DNA of 41,927 bases from CAZACZ01 sp964483695 (GCA_964483695.1 CAZACZ010000020.1:1-41927); one strand, 5' to 3'. Positions 7,551-18,269 are shown, numbered from the stretch's first letter. Notes: generated by a model from the sequence alone, not told the origin. Numbers and translations: made by a program.

Positions 7551-8132
7551 TCAGCTTCGTCCGACCTCCTGCGTCGCGACCGCGGCCTTGCCGCGGCGGC
7601 TGAACACCCCGTGAGGCGCGCCGAGCAGCGGCAGCACGTAGTAATCGAGGCCGTAGTACCCAGCGATGCGCCACGCCAGCACGATCCAGGTGGCCAGCAG
7701 GAACATCACCGGGTTGGTCGACAACGTGCCGGCCAGCAGGAAGGCGACGTTCATCAGGCCGCCCAAGAAGGCCACGACGCCGGTGAGGAACCCGACGATC
7801 AGGGCGATGCCGACCAGCGTCTCGCCGAACGCCACCAGGTACGACATGACCGGCGCGATCGGCAGGAAGATGTTGTCGATGATCCAGGCGTACCAGCCCG
7901 TGACGCTGGGGCGCTCGCCGCTGGCGAGGGTGACGGCGCGGCTGAGGAAGCCGCTGATCGAGGTGCCAGCGTTGGCCCCCACCCAGTTCGGGTCGGTGAC
8001 CTTGTGCCAGCCTGCGTTCAGCCACAGCCACCCGAGGTAGACCCGGACGACCGTCCAGAACGGCGCCATGAACTTCGAAGCGAATAGGAACTTGCTGACC
8101 TGCGGTTCGGGGTAGAAGGTGTTGCGTGCCAT
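7551..8132 (-). CDS. DoxX-family membrane protein
   Basis: The 193-aa protein has four to five hydrophobic segments in the DoxX/DoxD arrangement: FMAPFWTVVRVYLGWLWLNAGWHKV (about residues 20-45), IFLPIAPVMSYLVAFGETLVGIALIVG, FLGGLMNVAFLLAGT, and a C-terminal pair around VMFLLATWIVLAWRIAGYYGLDYYVLPLLG. The WLWLNAGWHKV motif and the GE..VG helix are typical. The family is linked to quinone or thiol redox chemistry and thiosulfate oxidation in some members; the substrate here is unknown. ATG 8132 is chosen for the strong site AAAGGAGTTGAGGAGC before it; in-frame sequence further upstream is not conserved. It is divergent from nagA and has its own promoter with a palindrome just behind it. Confidence 0.85.
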   Translation of the reverse strand: MARNTFYPEPQVSKFLFASKFMAPFWTVVRVYLGWLWLNAGWHKVTDPNWVGANAGTSISGFLSRAVTLASGERPSVTGWYAWIIDNIFLPIAPVMSYLVAFGETLVGIALIVGFLTGVVAFLGGLMNVAFLLAGTLSTNPVMFLLATWIVLAWRIAGYYGLDYYVLPLLGAPHGVFSRRGKAAVATQEVGRS

Positions 8133-8156
8133 GCTCCTCAACTCCTTTCGCCGTTC

Positions 8157-8186
8157 AGTATCGTGGATGCATGGGGCGCGCCACAA
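8157..8186 (-). promoter_or_regulatory. Promoter of the DoxX-family gene
   Basis: On the minus strand TTGTGG (8181-8186), an 18-base spacer and GATACT (8157-8162) lie about 18 bases before the ribosome binding site. The -10 box matches four of six consensus bases; the -35 box is weak. Confidence 0.45.
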
Positions 8187-8192
8187 GGATGT

Positions 8193-8206
8193 TCGTCCTA
8201 GGACGA
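8193..8206. promoter_or_regulatory. 14-bp perfect palindrome, likely operator
   Basis: TCGTCCTAGGACGA is a perfect 14-bp palindrome, six bases behind the DoxX -35 box. A third GTCCTAG copy follows at 8209-8215, 14 bases from the first GTCCTAG (8195-8201). The spacing and position suggest a dimeric regulator acting on DoxX, nagA or both. The regulator is not identified. Confidence 0.55.
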
Positions 8207-8243
8207 TTGTCCTAGACGGGAAAACCGAAGGAGTGGCCTGATC

Positions 8244-9404
8244 ATGGCTCGGCTGGAGGGAACCCTGGTACTGCCGGACGGGTACGCCGTCGGTGCCGTG
8301 CACTACCGCGAACCGGACGACACCGACGAGGTGGCGACGATCACCGAGGTCGAGGTGGGCGCGCGCTTGGAGGCGCCGGCCGAGGCGCCGTACCTGCTGG
8401 CCGGGTTCGTCGACGCCCACGTGCACGGTGGCGGTGGCGCCGACACCATGGACGGCGCCGAAGGCGTCGTCACCATGGCGCGCTTCCACCTGCGCCAAGG
8501 CACCACCACGCTGCTGCCGACCACCATCACCAACCCCTGGGAACGGGTGCTGGCCGCGCTCGACGGCGTGCGCGAGGTGATGCGGGGTCGCGCCCGGCCG
8601 GAGGGACCGTTCCCGTCGATCCCGGGGGCGCACCTAGAGGGGCCGTTCGTCAGTGCCCGGCGGCTCGGGGCGCAACCGCCCTTCGCCGTCGAGCCCGACC
8701 CCGATCGGGTGGCGGCCGTCCTGGCGAAGGGCGTCGTACGCGTCGTGACGATGGCGCCCGAGCTGCGGCATGCGCCCGCCGCCGCCGAGGCGTTCGCCCG
8801 CGCCGGCGTGCGCGTGAGCGTCGGGCACACCGTCGCTAGCGCGGAGGAGGTCATGGTCGTGGCGGAGCGCGTGCGCGCGGCAGGCGGGACGGTCGGCTAC
8901 ACGCACCTGTTCAACGCCATGACGCAGCTCGTCGGGCGCGACCCGGGTGCGGTCGGGGCGGCCCTGGCCGATGGGGAGGCGTTCGCCGAGCTGATCCTCG
9001 ACCTGCACCACGTCCACCCCACCGCCTTCCGCGCCGCGCTGGCGGCCAAGCCCGGAAGGCTGCACCTCGTCACCGACGCCATCCGCGCCTGCGGGGCGGG
9101 CGATGGCGAGAGCGAACTCGGCGGCGCGACGGTGCGCGTCGAGGGCGGCGCGGTGCGCTTGCCCGACGGCACCCTGGCCGGCAGCGTGCTGACCCTCGAT
9201 CGGGCCGTTCGCAACGCGGTGTCGCTCGGCGTGCCGTTGCGGGTCGCCAGTCGTCTGGCGTCGGCGGTGCCCGCCGCGTACCTGGGGTTGGCCGACCGCG
9301 GCGAGCTCGCCGTCGGCAAGCGCGCCGACGTCGTGGTGCTCGACGAGGCGCTCGAGGTGCAGGACGTGGTGGTGGGAGGCCGACGGGTGGCGCTGCGCGC
9401 CTAG
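8244..9404 (+). CDS. nagA: N-acetylglucosamine-6-phosphate deacetylase
   Basis: The enzyme removes acetate from GlcNAc-6-phosphate to give glucosamine-6-phosphate, for use of amino sugars and recycling of cell wall. At 386 aa it has normal length. Amidohydrolase landmarks are all present: FVDAHVHGGGG with metal-site H59 and H61, GAHLEGPF with E132, VGHTVASAEE, THLFNAM (about 216-222), DLHHVHP, and LVTDAIRACG with the catalytic Asp. ATG 8244 follows GAAGGAG at 9-14 bases. It is a single gene; no nagB or PTS gene adjoins it. Its stop overlaps (CTAG) the stop of a possible small convergent gene. Confidence 0.95.
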   Translation: MARLEGTLVLPDGYAVGAVHYREPDDTDEVATITEVEVGARLEAPAEAPYLLAGFVDAHVHGGGGADTMDGAEGVVTMARFHLRQGTTTLLPTTITNPWERVLAALDGVREVMRGRARPEGPFPSIPGAHLEGPFVSARRLGAQPPFAVEPDPDRVAAVLAKGVVRVVTMAPELRHAPAAAEAFARAGVRVSVGHTVASAEEVMVVAERVRAAGGTVGYTHLFNAMTQLVGRDPGAVGAALADGEAFAELILDLHHVHPTAFRAALAAKPGRLHLVTDAIRACGAGDGESELGGATVRVEGGAVRLPDGTLAGSVLTLDRAVRNAVSLGVPLRVASRLASAVPAAYLGLADRGELAVGKRADVVVLDEALEVQDVVVGGRRVALRA

Positions 9405-9565
9405 CCGAGGACGAGCTTGCGGAGCTGGAACGCCTCGGCGACGGCGGCAGGCATCGCGCTGGGCCGCAGTTGCCAAGGACCCGGACCCGATCGCAGCAGG
9501 GTGTCGCACGCCCACGACGACGACGCGATCGACAGGGCGGTAGCGGCGTTCGACGGAGCCGTCAT
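9401..9565 (-). CDS. Possible 54-aa protein coupled to the desaturase
   Basis: The ATG (9565) overlaps the desaturase stop as ATGA, and third codon positions are strongly GC-rich, as in real genes nearby. The peptide (MTAPSNAATALSIASSSW... EAFQLRKLVLG) has no recognised domain, one Cys and no clear membrane segment. It ends so that its stop and the nagA stop share the sequence CTAG. It could be a real translationally coupled gene, the remnant of a longer one, or chance. Confidence 0.35.
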   Translation of the reverse strand: MTAPSNAATALSIASSSWACDTLLRSGPGPWQLRPSAMPAAVAEAFQLRKLVLG

Positions 9566-10581
9566 GCCGACGCCTCGCGGCGCCGCAGCGGCGCGCTCAC
9601 CTCGTGGAGGTGCGACAGGATCTCGCGGTACGAGCCGATCATGCTGGTCTGGTGGTACGGGATCCGCTCCTCGCGGCAGAAGCGCTCGATGATGACGTGC
9701 GCCTCGCGCAACTGGTTCCGCGCCAGGGTGGGGAAGAGGTGATGCTCGATCTGGTAGTTCAAGCCGCCGTACCAGACGTCGATCACCGGGTGCGGTCGGA
9801 CGTTGCGGGCGGTGAGCACCTGCTGGTGCAAGAAGTCCATCTCGTCCTCGGGGCGCAACACCAGCATGCCCTTGTGGTTGGGAGCGAACACCGACGCTAG
9901 GTACGCGCCGAACAGCGCCTGCTGCAGCACGAAGAACGCGATGCCCCAGCCGACGCCCAGGGCGGCGACGAGCAGTGCAAGGTACCCGACGACGTTCGCG
10001 AGCAACAGGCCCAACTCGAGCCAGCGCCGGCGCGTCTTGCGGGTGATCAGGAAGAGGAGGCTGCCGATGCGCAGGCTCCATGCCTGGAAGAGCAGCAGGA
10101 AGAAGAACAGGCGCGCCTGGTGGGCCACGAAGAAGCGCCACAACCCTTTGCGCTCGAGCGCGTCCTCCTCCGAGAACGCCAGGATCACCATGGCGATGTC
10201 GGGGTCCATGTCGTGCTGGTTCGGGTGGGCGTGGTGCGCGTTGTGCTTGTCGTTCCACCATCCGAAGCTCATCCCGAGCAGCAGGTTCGCGTGGACCAGC
10301 CCGAGGACGTCGTTCCAGCGGGTGGAGCGGAACGCCTGGCGATGCCCGGCGTCGTGCGCCACGAACGCCAGTTGCCCGAACACGAACGCCAGGTAGACGG
10401 CATTCAGGAGTTGCCAGGCTGGGTGCACGGGCGCGAACAGGAACGCCACGCCCGCCGCCAGCAGCAGTGCGTTGATGGCCGTTCGGGTGAGCAGGAAGCG
10501 CGGTTGCCGCTCGAGCAGACCGCGGTCCTTGATGAGGCGCTTGAGGTCGGCGTACCCGCGTGGGGGCATAGCATCCGGCAT
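9562..10581 (-). CDS. Membrane fatty acid desaturase (delta-6/acyl-CoA type)
   Basis: The protein is predicted to insert a double bond into acyl chains using a di-iron centre in the membrane. The three histidine boxes are visible: HDAGH (76-80), HNAHH (113-117) and QIEHH (about 270-275), the Gln in the last being typical of front-end (delta-5/6) and sphingolipid desaturases. Hydrophobic pairs lie before box 1 and around 160-230. Length is 339 aa from ATG 10581, chosen for GGAAGGG nine bases upstream; GTG 10599 would add six residues. It ends ATGA with a small downstream frame. No cytochrome b5 domain is fused. Membrane-fluidity adjustment is the likely role; regiospecificity cannot be read from sequence. 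Confidence 0.9.
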   Translation of the reverse strand: MPDAMPPRGYADLKRLIKDRGLLERQPRFLLTRTAINALLLAAGVAFLFAPVHPAWQLLNAVYLAFVFGQLAFVAHDAGHRQAFRSTRWNDVLGLVHANLLLGMSFGWWNDKHNAHHAHPNQHDMDPDIAMVILAFSEEDALERKGLWRFFVAHQARLFFFLLLFQAWSLRIGSLLFLITRKTRRRWLELGLLLANVVGYLALLVAALGVGWGIAFFVLQQALFGAYLASVFAPNHKGMLVLRPEDEMDFLHQQVLTARNVRPHPVIDVWYGGLNYQIEHHLFPTLARNQLREAHVIIERFCREERIPYHQTSMIGSYREILSHLHEVSAPLRRREASA

Positions 10582-10695
10582 CGTCACGGACCCTTCCACG
10601 AACCGTGCGCGTACGGACGGTCCCGGTCACACGCCTATCGTTCGATTGGTTCGTACCCCGTCAGCATGCCATACCGACATGAGCCCCGCGTGCCG

Positions 10696-10713
10696 CCCGG
10701 GTCTGCGTCCGGG
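10696..10713 (-). terminator. Weak hairpin after glnS
   Basis: CCCGG (10696-10700) and CCGGG (10709-10713) can pair across an 8-base loop, with further partial pairing outside. It lies 14 bases after the glnS stop in the direction of transcription. The stem is short and there is no T tract. Confidence 0.3.
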
Positions 10714-10726
10714 ACACGCGGTTGGC

Positions 10727-13129
<2,403 letters not shown>

Positions 13130-13222
13130 GGTCGTCGTGTCTCCTCTTTACGATGCCGCGGCGGCACGGTGGCGTCCCGTCGCCGACAGCGTAGCGAAGC
13201 CCACTGTAGCGCAAGGCTCGCG

Positions 13223-13228
13223 TAGAAT
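13223..13228 (+). promoter_or_regulatory. Leaderless-type -10 box TAGAAT
   Basis: TAGAAT is followed by six bases and the GTG at 13235. This is the same layout as at 5440-5445. No binding site for the ribosome lies between. A -35 box at normal spacing (CCCACT) is poor. Confidence 0.6.
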
Positions 13229-13234
13229 GCCGGG

Positions 13235-14164
13235 GTGACGGAAGGCGGTCGGCTTCCCCCGCCCTGGCACCGTCGGCTGTACGACCAGCCGTATCTCCTC
13301 TTGACGTTGGCGGTGGCGTTCTGGGCAGGCAACTTCGTGCTCGGCCGCGCCGTGCGCGACGTGGTGCCGCCGGTGACGCTGGCGTTCTGGCGTTGGACGC
13401 TAGCGGCAGCCGTGGTGTCGCCGGTGGCGGCTCCACGCCTGCGGGCGGCCTGGCCGACGTTGCGGGCGCACGCCCGTCTGGTGGCGTTGCTGGCCTTCCT
13501 GGGCGTCGCCGTCTTCAACACCCTCATCTACCTCGGCTTGCACGCCACCACCGCGGTCAACGCCGTGCTGCTGCAGTCGACCATGCCGGTGATGATCGTG
13601 CTGCTGGCGTTGGCGATCGACGGTGCGCGGTTGCGGACGCACCAGGTGGCGGGGATCGCGCTGTCGCTGGCAGGCGCCACCTGGGTGTTGGTGCGGGGCG
13701 ACGTTGGCGCCCTCGGCGAGATCCGTTTGTCGGGCGGCGACGCGCTGATCCTGCTGGCGGTGGTGTGCTACGCGGCGTACTCGGTGCTGCTTCGGCGCCG
13801 CCCCGCCCTCGATCCGTTCGTGTTCCTGTGGGCGACGTTCGTGGCGGGCGCGGTGATGTTGGCGCCGTTCTACGCGGTGGAAGCCAGCGTCGGCCCCGGC
13901 GTGACGCTCGGGCCGGCGACGCTGGCGTCGTTCGCCTACGTGGGCCTCTTCCCGTCGGTGGTGTCGTTCCTGTTCTTCAACCGCGGCGTGGAGTTGGCCG
14001 GGCCCGCGCGCGCCGGCACCTTCATCCACCTGATGCCGCTCTTCGGCAGCGCCCTGTCCGTGGCGCTGCTGGGCGAAGCGCTGCGCCCGTACCACGGCGT
14101 CGGGATCGTGGCGATCCTGGGGGGCATCGCCTTGGCCACGCGGGTGCGGTCGAAGGCGGCGTAG
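13235..14164 (+). CDS. DMT-superfamily exporter with two EamA domains
   Basis: The 309-aa protein has ten predicted membrane helices in two EamA repeats (about residues 20-150 and 160-300). FWAGNFVLGRAV near 30-41 is a typical first-helix signature, and FLFFNRGVELAGPARAGTFIHLMPLFG near 245-272 is the matching signature of the second repeat. These proteins export metabolites or amino acids; the substrate cannot be predicted. GTG 13235 is used because a -10 box lies six bases before it, suggesting a leaderless transcript. It ends 73 bases before the convergent cdsA stop; no strong terminator hairpin is visible between them. Confidence 0.9.
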   Translation: MTEGGRLPPPWHRRLYDQPYLLLTLAVAFWAGNFVLGRAVRDVVPPVTLAFWRWTLAAAVVSPVAAPRLRAAWPTLRAHARLVALLAFLGVAVFNTLIYLGLHATTAVNAVLLQSTMPVMIVLLALAIDGARLRTHQVAGIALSLAGATWVLVRGDVGALGEIRLSGGDALILLAVVCYAAYSVLLRRRPALDPFVFLWATFVAGAVMLAPFYAVEASVGPGVTLGPATLASFAYVGLFPSVVSFLFFNRGVELAGPARAGTFIHLMPLFGSALSVALLGEALRPYHGVGIVAILGGIALATRVRSKAA

Positions 14165-14237
14165 GCGGGGCGCGCGCGCGTGGCGGGCGGCGGCGTCGAC
14201 ACGAACCCGGGCGGCGCCTGGCGGTCGCGACCGGGCC

Positions 14238-15188
14238 TCAGCGCAAGATCACCAACGTCACGAAGAAGTAGGTCACGGGGAAGGCGATCAAGGCGCTGTC
14301 GATGCGGTCCAGCACGCCGCCGTGGCCGGGCAGGAAGACGCCGGCGTCCTTCACGCCGGCCCAGCGCTTCAGCAGCGATTCGAAGAGGTCGCCCAGTTGC
14401 GCGGCGCTCGACACCAGCAGGCTGAACAGCGCCGCGTCGTAGACGTCGACGTGCAGGCGGGTGAAGCGCTCGAGCAGGTAGGTGGCCGTCCCGACCACCA
14501 CCACCGCCAGCGCCAGCCCGCCGAGCGAACCTTCCACCGTCTTGTTGGGGCTGATCAAGGGAGCCAGGCGTCGACGCCCGAACATCGAGCCGAAGGCGTA
14601 GGCGCCGACGTCGGTGGCCACCACCGCGAGCGTCGGCAACGTGAGGTACCAGAGCCCGAGCACCCCGTCCGGGGTGTAGCGCAAGGTGACGATGTAGCCG
14701 AACAGCCACGGGATGTAGAGGTAGCCGAAGAGCGAGAACACCACCGTCTGCAGCGAGTTGCGGTTGGGGTTCGCGAGTTCGAGGCCGACCAGGTAGAGCG
14801 CGAGCAAGGCGATCAGCGCCTCGCGCCAGCTCACGCCTGCGATCAAGGGCTGCATGCCGGGGTACGTCACCGGCAGCGACGCCGGCAGCGTCAGCACCGC
14901 CGCCACCCACAGGCTGCGCTTGCGGATGGGGATGCCGCGCAGGTTCATCAGCGCGGCGTACTCCTGCAGGCCCACCAGCGTCAGGACCAGGTACGCGGGC
15001 GCCAACAGCGGCAAGCCGACCCACAGCACCAGCAGCGCGACGGCGAAGAACGCGAACGCCGCCAAGATGCGCGTGCGGTGGCGTCTCCACCCGCTCGGCG
15101 CGGGGGTGGCGCCGGCGCGGGCGGTTCCGGGCGCGTCGGGGGTCGGTCGGCCCGGGCCGATGCCGGGTTGGGGCGGCGGTCGGTTCAC
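14238..15188 (-). CDS. cdsA: Phosphatidate cytidylyltransferase (CDP-diglyceride synthase)
   Basis: CdsA makes CDP-diacylglycerol from phosphatidic acid and CTP, the branch point of phospholipid synthesis. The family signature is complete near the C-terminus: SLLKRWAGVKDAG, then LPGHGGVLDRIDS. There are about eight membrane helices after a Pro-rich cytosolic N-terminus of roughly 35 residues. The total of 316 aa is slightly long because of that extension. The GTG start overlaps the frr stop as GTGA (15185-15188), so it is coupled to frr. The order frr-cdsA is widespread; the dxr gene that often follows is absent here, where the convergent exporter ends instead. Confidence 0.95.
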   Translation of the reverse strand: MNRPPPQPGIGPGRPTPDAPGTARAGATPAPSGWRRHRTRILAAFAFFAVALLVLWVGLPLLAPAYLVLTLVGLQEYAALMNLRGIPIRKRSLWVAAVLTLPASLPVTYPGMQPLIAGVSWREALIALLALYLVGLELANPNRNSLQTVVFSLFGYLYIPWLFGYIVTLRYTPDGVLGLWYLTLPTLAVVATDVGAYAFGSMFGRRRLAPLISPNKTVEGSLGGLALAVVVVGTATYLLERFTRLHVDVYDAALFSLLVSSAAQLGDLFESLLKRWAGVKDAGVFLPGHGGVLDRIDSALIAFPVTYFFVTLVILR

Positions 15189-15739
15189 ACCGCCAGGATG
15201 TCGGACTCTTTCGTCTTCACCCGTTCGTCGATCTTGTGGATGAACTCGTCGGTGATCTTCTGCACCTCGGCCTCGCCGCGACGCTGCTCGTCCTCGCTGA
15301 GGTCGCCTTCGCCCTTCATCATCTTGAGCTCCTCGTTGCCGTCGCGGCGGATGTTGCGCACCGCCACCTTGGCCTCTTCGGCCATGTGGTGCACGGTCTT
15401 CACGAGGTCGCGGCGGCGCTCGTCGTTGAGCGGCGGGACGGTGATGAAGATGCTGTCGCCCTGGTTGTTGGGGTTGAAACCGAGGTCGGACTCGAGGATG
15501 GCCTTCTCGATGCCTTTGGCGATGCTCTTGTCGAACGGCGTGATGAGCAGCGTGCGCGGGTCGGGGCTCGACACGTTGGCGAGTTGCGGGAGTGGCGTGG
15601 AGGTGCCGTAGTAGTCGATGTGCACGCGGTTGAGGATGGCCGGGTTGGCGCGGCCGGTGCGCACCGAGGCGACGTTCGCCTCGAAGGCGTCGAGCGACTT
15701 CTGCATGCGCTCGCGCACGTCGTTCAAGACCGTTTTCAT
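15185..15739 (-). CDS. frr: Ribosome recycling factor
   Basis: RRF splits post-termination ribosomes together with EF-G. The 184-aa length is standard, as are the motifs SVRTGRANPAIL (about 25-36), YYGTSTPLPQLANVS, and the C-terminal KMMKGEGDLSEDEQRRGEAEVQKITDEFI helix. ATG 15739 follows GGAGG. A 62-base gap separates it from pyrH and holds TACACT (15775-15780, minus strand), a possible internal -10 box. Confidence 0.97.
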   Translation of the reverse strand: MKTVLNDVRERMQKSLDAFEANVASVRTGRANPAILNRVHIDYYGTSTPLPQLANVSSPDPRTLLITPFDKSIAKGIEKAILESDLGFNPNNQGDSIFITVPPLNDERRRDLVKTVHHMAEEAKVAVRNIRRDGNEELKMMKGEGDLSEDEQRRGEAEVQKITDEFIHKIDERVKTKESDILAV

Positions 15740-15802
15740 GCCCTTACCTCCGGGGCCAGGATCGACCGCCGTCCAGTGTACCGCGTCGGCGCAGCGGGCT
15801 TC

Positions 15803-16534
15803 CTAGCGCTCGTCGGCGTAGCGCGTCTCCACGTCGGCGCCGATGCGCGTGCCGATCGCTTCGCCGGCGAGCAGCCGCTCGAGGTTGCCTTCGGTGAAGA
15901 TGTCGAACACCGTGACCGGGAGGTCGCGCTGCATGCAGAGGCTGACGGCGGTGGCGTCCATCACCGTCAACCCCTGGTTCAGCACGTCGAGGTAGGACAG
16001 GGTGCGGAAGCGACGCGCGGCGGGGTTGCGGTTGGGGTCGTCGTCGTAGACGCCGTCGACCTTGTTCTTCGCCATCAACACCATGTCGGCGTCGATCTCC
16101 AGCGCCCGCAGCGCCGCGGCGGTGTCGGTGGTGAAGAACGGGTTGCCGGTGCCGCCGCCGAAGATCACCACGCGGCCCTTCTCGAGGTGCCGCAGGGCGC
16201 GCCTCCGGATGTACGGCTCGGCGACTTCCTGGATGGTGATGGCCGTCTGCACGCGGGTGTCGACGCCCTTCGCCTCGAGCGCGTCCTGCAGCGCGATGGC
16301 GTTCATGACCGTGCCGAGCATGCCGACGTAGTCGGCGGTGGCGGGGTCCATGTGCGAACCGTGCTGGGTGCCGCGCCAGAAGTTGCCGCCACCGACGACG
16401 GCGGCAAGTTGAACGCCGCGGCCATGGGCCGCGGCGATCTGTCCTGCCAACGATGCGGTCGCGTCCGGCGATACCCCGAACCCGGACGGGCCGGCCAGGA
16501 ACTCGCCGGAGAGTTTCAGCAGGACGCGCCGCAT
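15803..16534 (-). CDS. pyrH: UMP kinase
   Basis: PyrH phosphorylates UMP to UDP. The 243-aa protein has the amino-acid-kinase fold: RVLLKLSGEFLAG at the N-terminus, the VVGGGNFWRG loop (about 46-55), ADYVGMLGTVMNA, FGGGTGNPFFTTDTAAALRA for nucleotide binding, and KNKVDGVYDDDP near 155-166. ATG 16534 is four bases after the tsf stop, with GGGGAG inside the end of tsf. Typical member of the rpsB-tsf-pyrH-frr operon. Confidence 0.97.
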   Translation of the reverse strand: MRRVLLKLSGEFLAGPSGFGVSPDATASLAGQIAAAHGRGVQLAAVVGGGNFWRGTQHGSHMDPATADYVGMLGTVMNAIALQDALEAKGVDTRVQTAITIQEVAEPYIRRRALRHLEKGRVVIFGGGTGNPFFTTDTAAALRALEIDADMVLMAKNKVDGVYDDDPNRNPAARRFRTLSYLDVLNQGLTVMDATAVSLCMQRDLPVTVFDIFTEGNLERLLAGEAIGTRIGADVETRYADER

Positions 16535-16538
16535 GGCG

Positions 16539-17132
16539 TTACTCCCCGATGGCGATGCGCGCGAAGCGCCCGACCTGGATGTTCTCGCCGAGCGTGGCGA
16601 TGGCTTCCTTCACCAGCGCGTCGACCGTCTTCTTGTCGTCTTTGATGTACGGCTGCTCGAGCAGCGTCATCTCGGCGACGAACTTCTTCAGCCGGCCCTC
16701 GACGATCTTCTCGGCCACGTTCGCGGGCTTGCCTTCGTCCTGTACCTGCTTGAGCAGGGTGGCCTTCTCCGCGTCCAACACGTCGGCGGGCACGTCCTCG
16801 CGGCGCACGTACTGCGGCGCCGCCATGGCGATGTGCATGGCGAGGTTGCGAGCGAGGTCCTGGAAGGTCTCGTTGCGCGCCACGAAGTCGGTCTCGCAGT
16901 TCACTTCCACCAGCACGGCGATCTTGCCGTTGTGGTGGACGTAGCTCCCGACCAGCCCTTCCTTGGCCACGCGGTCGGCCTTCTTGTCGGCCTTGGCGAT
17001 GCCGCGCTCGCGCAGCAGCTTGGCGGCCGCGTCGAGGTTGCCGTCGGTGTCGTCGAGGGCCTTCTTGACGTCCATCATGCCGGCGCCCGTCATGGCGCGC
17101 AGCTTCTTGATCAGTTCCGTGGTCACAGCCAT
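16539..17132 (-). CDS. tsf: Elongation factor Ts, short form
   Basis: EF-Ts exchanges GDP for GTP on EF-Tu. The protein has the N-terminal UBA-like domain (LIKKLRAMTGAGMMDVKKALDD), the core motif NCETDFVARNETFQ (about 79-92), and a C-terminal LLEQPYIKDDKKTV strand. At 197 aa it matches the short Thermus form (about 196 aa) and lacks the second core half of the E. coli protein. ATG 17132 follows GGAGGAA. The 138-base gap to rpsB holds a hairpin that also occurs before rpsB. Confidence 0.97.
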   Translation of the reverse strand: MAVTTELIKKLRAMTGAGMMDVKKALDDTDGNLDAAAKLLRERGIAKADKKADRVAKEGLVGSYVHHNGKIAVLVEVNCETDFVARNETFQDLARNLAMHIAMAAPQYVRREDVPADVLDAEKATLLKQVQDEGKPANVAEKIVEGRLKKFVAEMTLLEQPYIKDDKKTVDALVKEAIATLGENIQVGRFARIAIGE

Positions 17133-17168
17133 GGTGCTTCGTTCCTCCGGTCCGCTAGGAAGCGGACG

Positions 17169-17184
17169 CCCGCCGACCGGCGGG
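17169..17184 (-). promoter_or_regulatory. Hairpin in the rpsB-tsf gap, shared with the rpsB leader
   Basis: CCCGCC, GACC tetraloop and GGCGGG form a 6-bp stem (7 with neighbours) between rpsB and tsf. The core CGCCGACCGGCGGGG with a following GTGG is repeated almost exactly in the rpsB leader (18163-18180). It may be an RNA element of this operon, such as a binding site for S2, or an attenuator. The function is inference. Confidence 0.45.
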
Positions 17185-17270
17185 GGTGGGGTGGTTCGGG
17201 GCGCGGCCGCCTACGCCGCGGGCCGAGGGCGGAGCGCGGTAGGCGGCGTACGCCGCGCGCTCGCCGAGCT

Positions 17271-18095
17271 TCAGGCCGACGCTTCGCCCTGCTCGCCGTC
17301 GCCTTCGGTGGCGGCTTCCGCCGCCTCCACGATGGCGCGTTCGGGCGCCGACATCGGCGTGGGCAGCGTCTCGCGGTCGGCCGCGACGGCCGGCTTCTCG
17401 ACGACCTCCTCGGCACCGCCGCGCATCTCGACGATGACGTCGGCCAGGCGCGCGGTCACCAGCTGGATCGAGCGGATGGCGTCGTCGTTGCCGGGGACGA
17501 TGAAATCGAGCACGTCCGGATCCGAGTCGGTGTCGGCCAGCGCCACCACCGGGATGTCGAGCTTGTTGGCCTCGCGCACCGCGATCGCTTCCTTGGTCGG
17601 GTCGATGACGAAGAGCGCGTCGGGCAGGCGGTTGAGGTCGCGGATGCCGCCGAGGTAGCGCTGCAGGCGCTGCAGTTCCTTGCCCAGGTCGATCTGCTCC
17701 TTCTTGCTGTAGCGCAGGATCGACTCGTCCTCGAACATCGCCTCGAGCTCACGCAGGCGCTCGACGCGGGTGCGCATGGTCTTGAAGTTCGTCAGCAGGC
17801 CGCCGAGCCAGCGCTCGTTGATGTACGGCATGCCGCAGCGCTTCGCCTCGGCCGCCAGGATCTCCTGGGCCTGCTTCTTGGCGCCGACGAACAGGATGGT
17901 CCCGCCGCGGCCGGCGACGTCGCGCAGGAAGTTGAACGCCTTCTCGCTCTCCACCAGCGTCTTCTGCAGGTCGATGATGAAGATGCCGTTGCGTTCCGCG
18001 AAGATGTAGCGCTTCATCTTCGGGTTGCAGCGCTTGGTCTCGTGGCCGAAGTGCACGCCGGCTTCGAGCAGCTGCTTCATTCCGAGGTACGACAC
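17271..18095 (-). CDS. rpsB: 30S ribosomal protein S2
   Basis: S2 is a small-subunit protein needed for S1 association and initiation. The 274-aa sequence opens SYLGMKQLLEAGVHFGHETKRCNPKMKRYIF and carries ERWLGGLLTNFKT and LNRLPDALFVIDPTKEAIAVREA, all diagnostic. After residue 230 an acidic, low-complexity tail (ADRETLPTPMSAPERA...EGDGEQGEASA) extends beyond the E. coli end. The start is GTG, seven bases after GGAGG. It heads the leftward operon rpsB-tsf-pyrH-frr-cdsA and has a leader of roughly 165 bases. Confidence 0.97.
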   Translation of the reverse strand: MSYLGMKQLLEAGVHFGHETKRCNPKMKRYIFAERNGIFIIDLQKTLVESEKAFNFLRDVAGRGGTILFVGAKKQAQEILAAEAKRCGMPYINERWLGGLLTNFKTMRTRVERLRELEAMFEDESILRYSKKEQIDLGKELQRLQRYLGGIRDLNRLPDALFVIDPTKEAIAVREANKLDIPVVALADTDSDPDVLDFIVPGNDDAIRSIQLVTARLADVIVEMRGGAEEVVEKPAVAADRETLPTPMSAPERAIVEAAEAATEGDGEQGEASA

Positions 18096-18157
18096 GATGA
18101 TCCTCCATGGCGGGATGTTGAGGTGGGAGTCGGTGCCCCGTGCGCGCTGCCTCGTGG

Positions 18158-18180
18158 CCCACCGCCGACCGGCGGGGTGG
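18158..18180 (-). promoter_or_regulatory. Hairpin in the rpsB leader
   Basis: CCGCC-GACC-GGCGG (18162-18175) forms a 5-bp stem with the same GACC loop as the element before tsf; CCAC and GTGG outside can extend it with a small bulge. It lies between the predicted rpsB transcription start (about 18263) and its GTG. S2 represses its own operon in E. coli through the rpsB leader; whether this hairpin is the target is inference. Confidence 0.45.
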
Positions 18181-18269
18181 CCCTCCGAGGCGCGCCGCGG
18201 GAGCGCCCGCGAACCGTTTCCGGGACGATCGCCCAGCGGACATCCCGCTGCCGCCAGGCAAACCTACCG

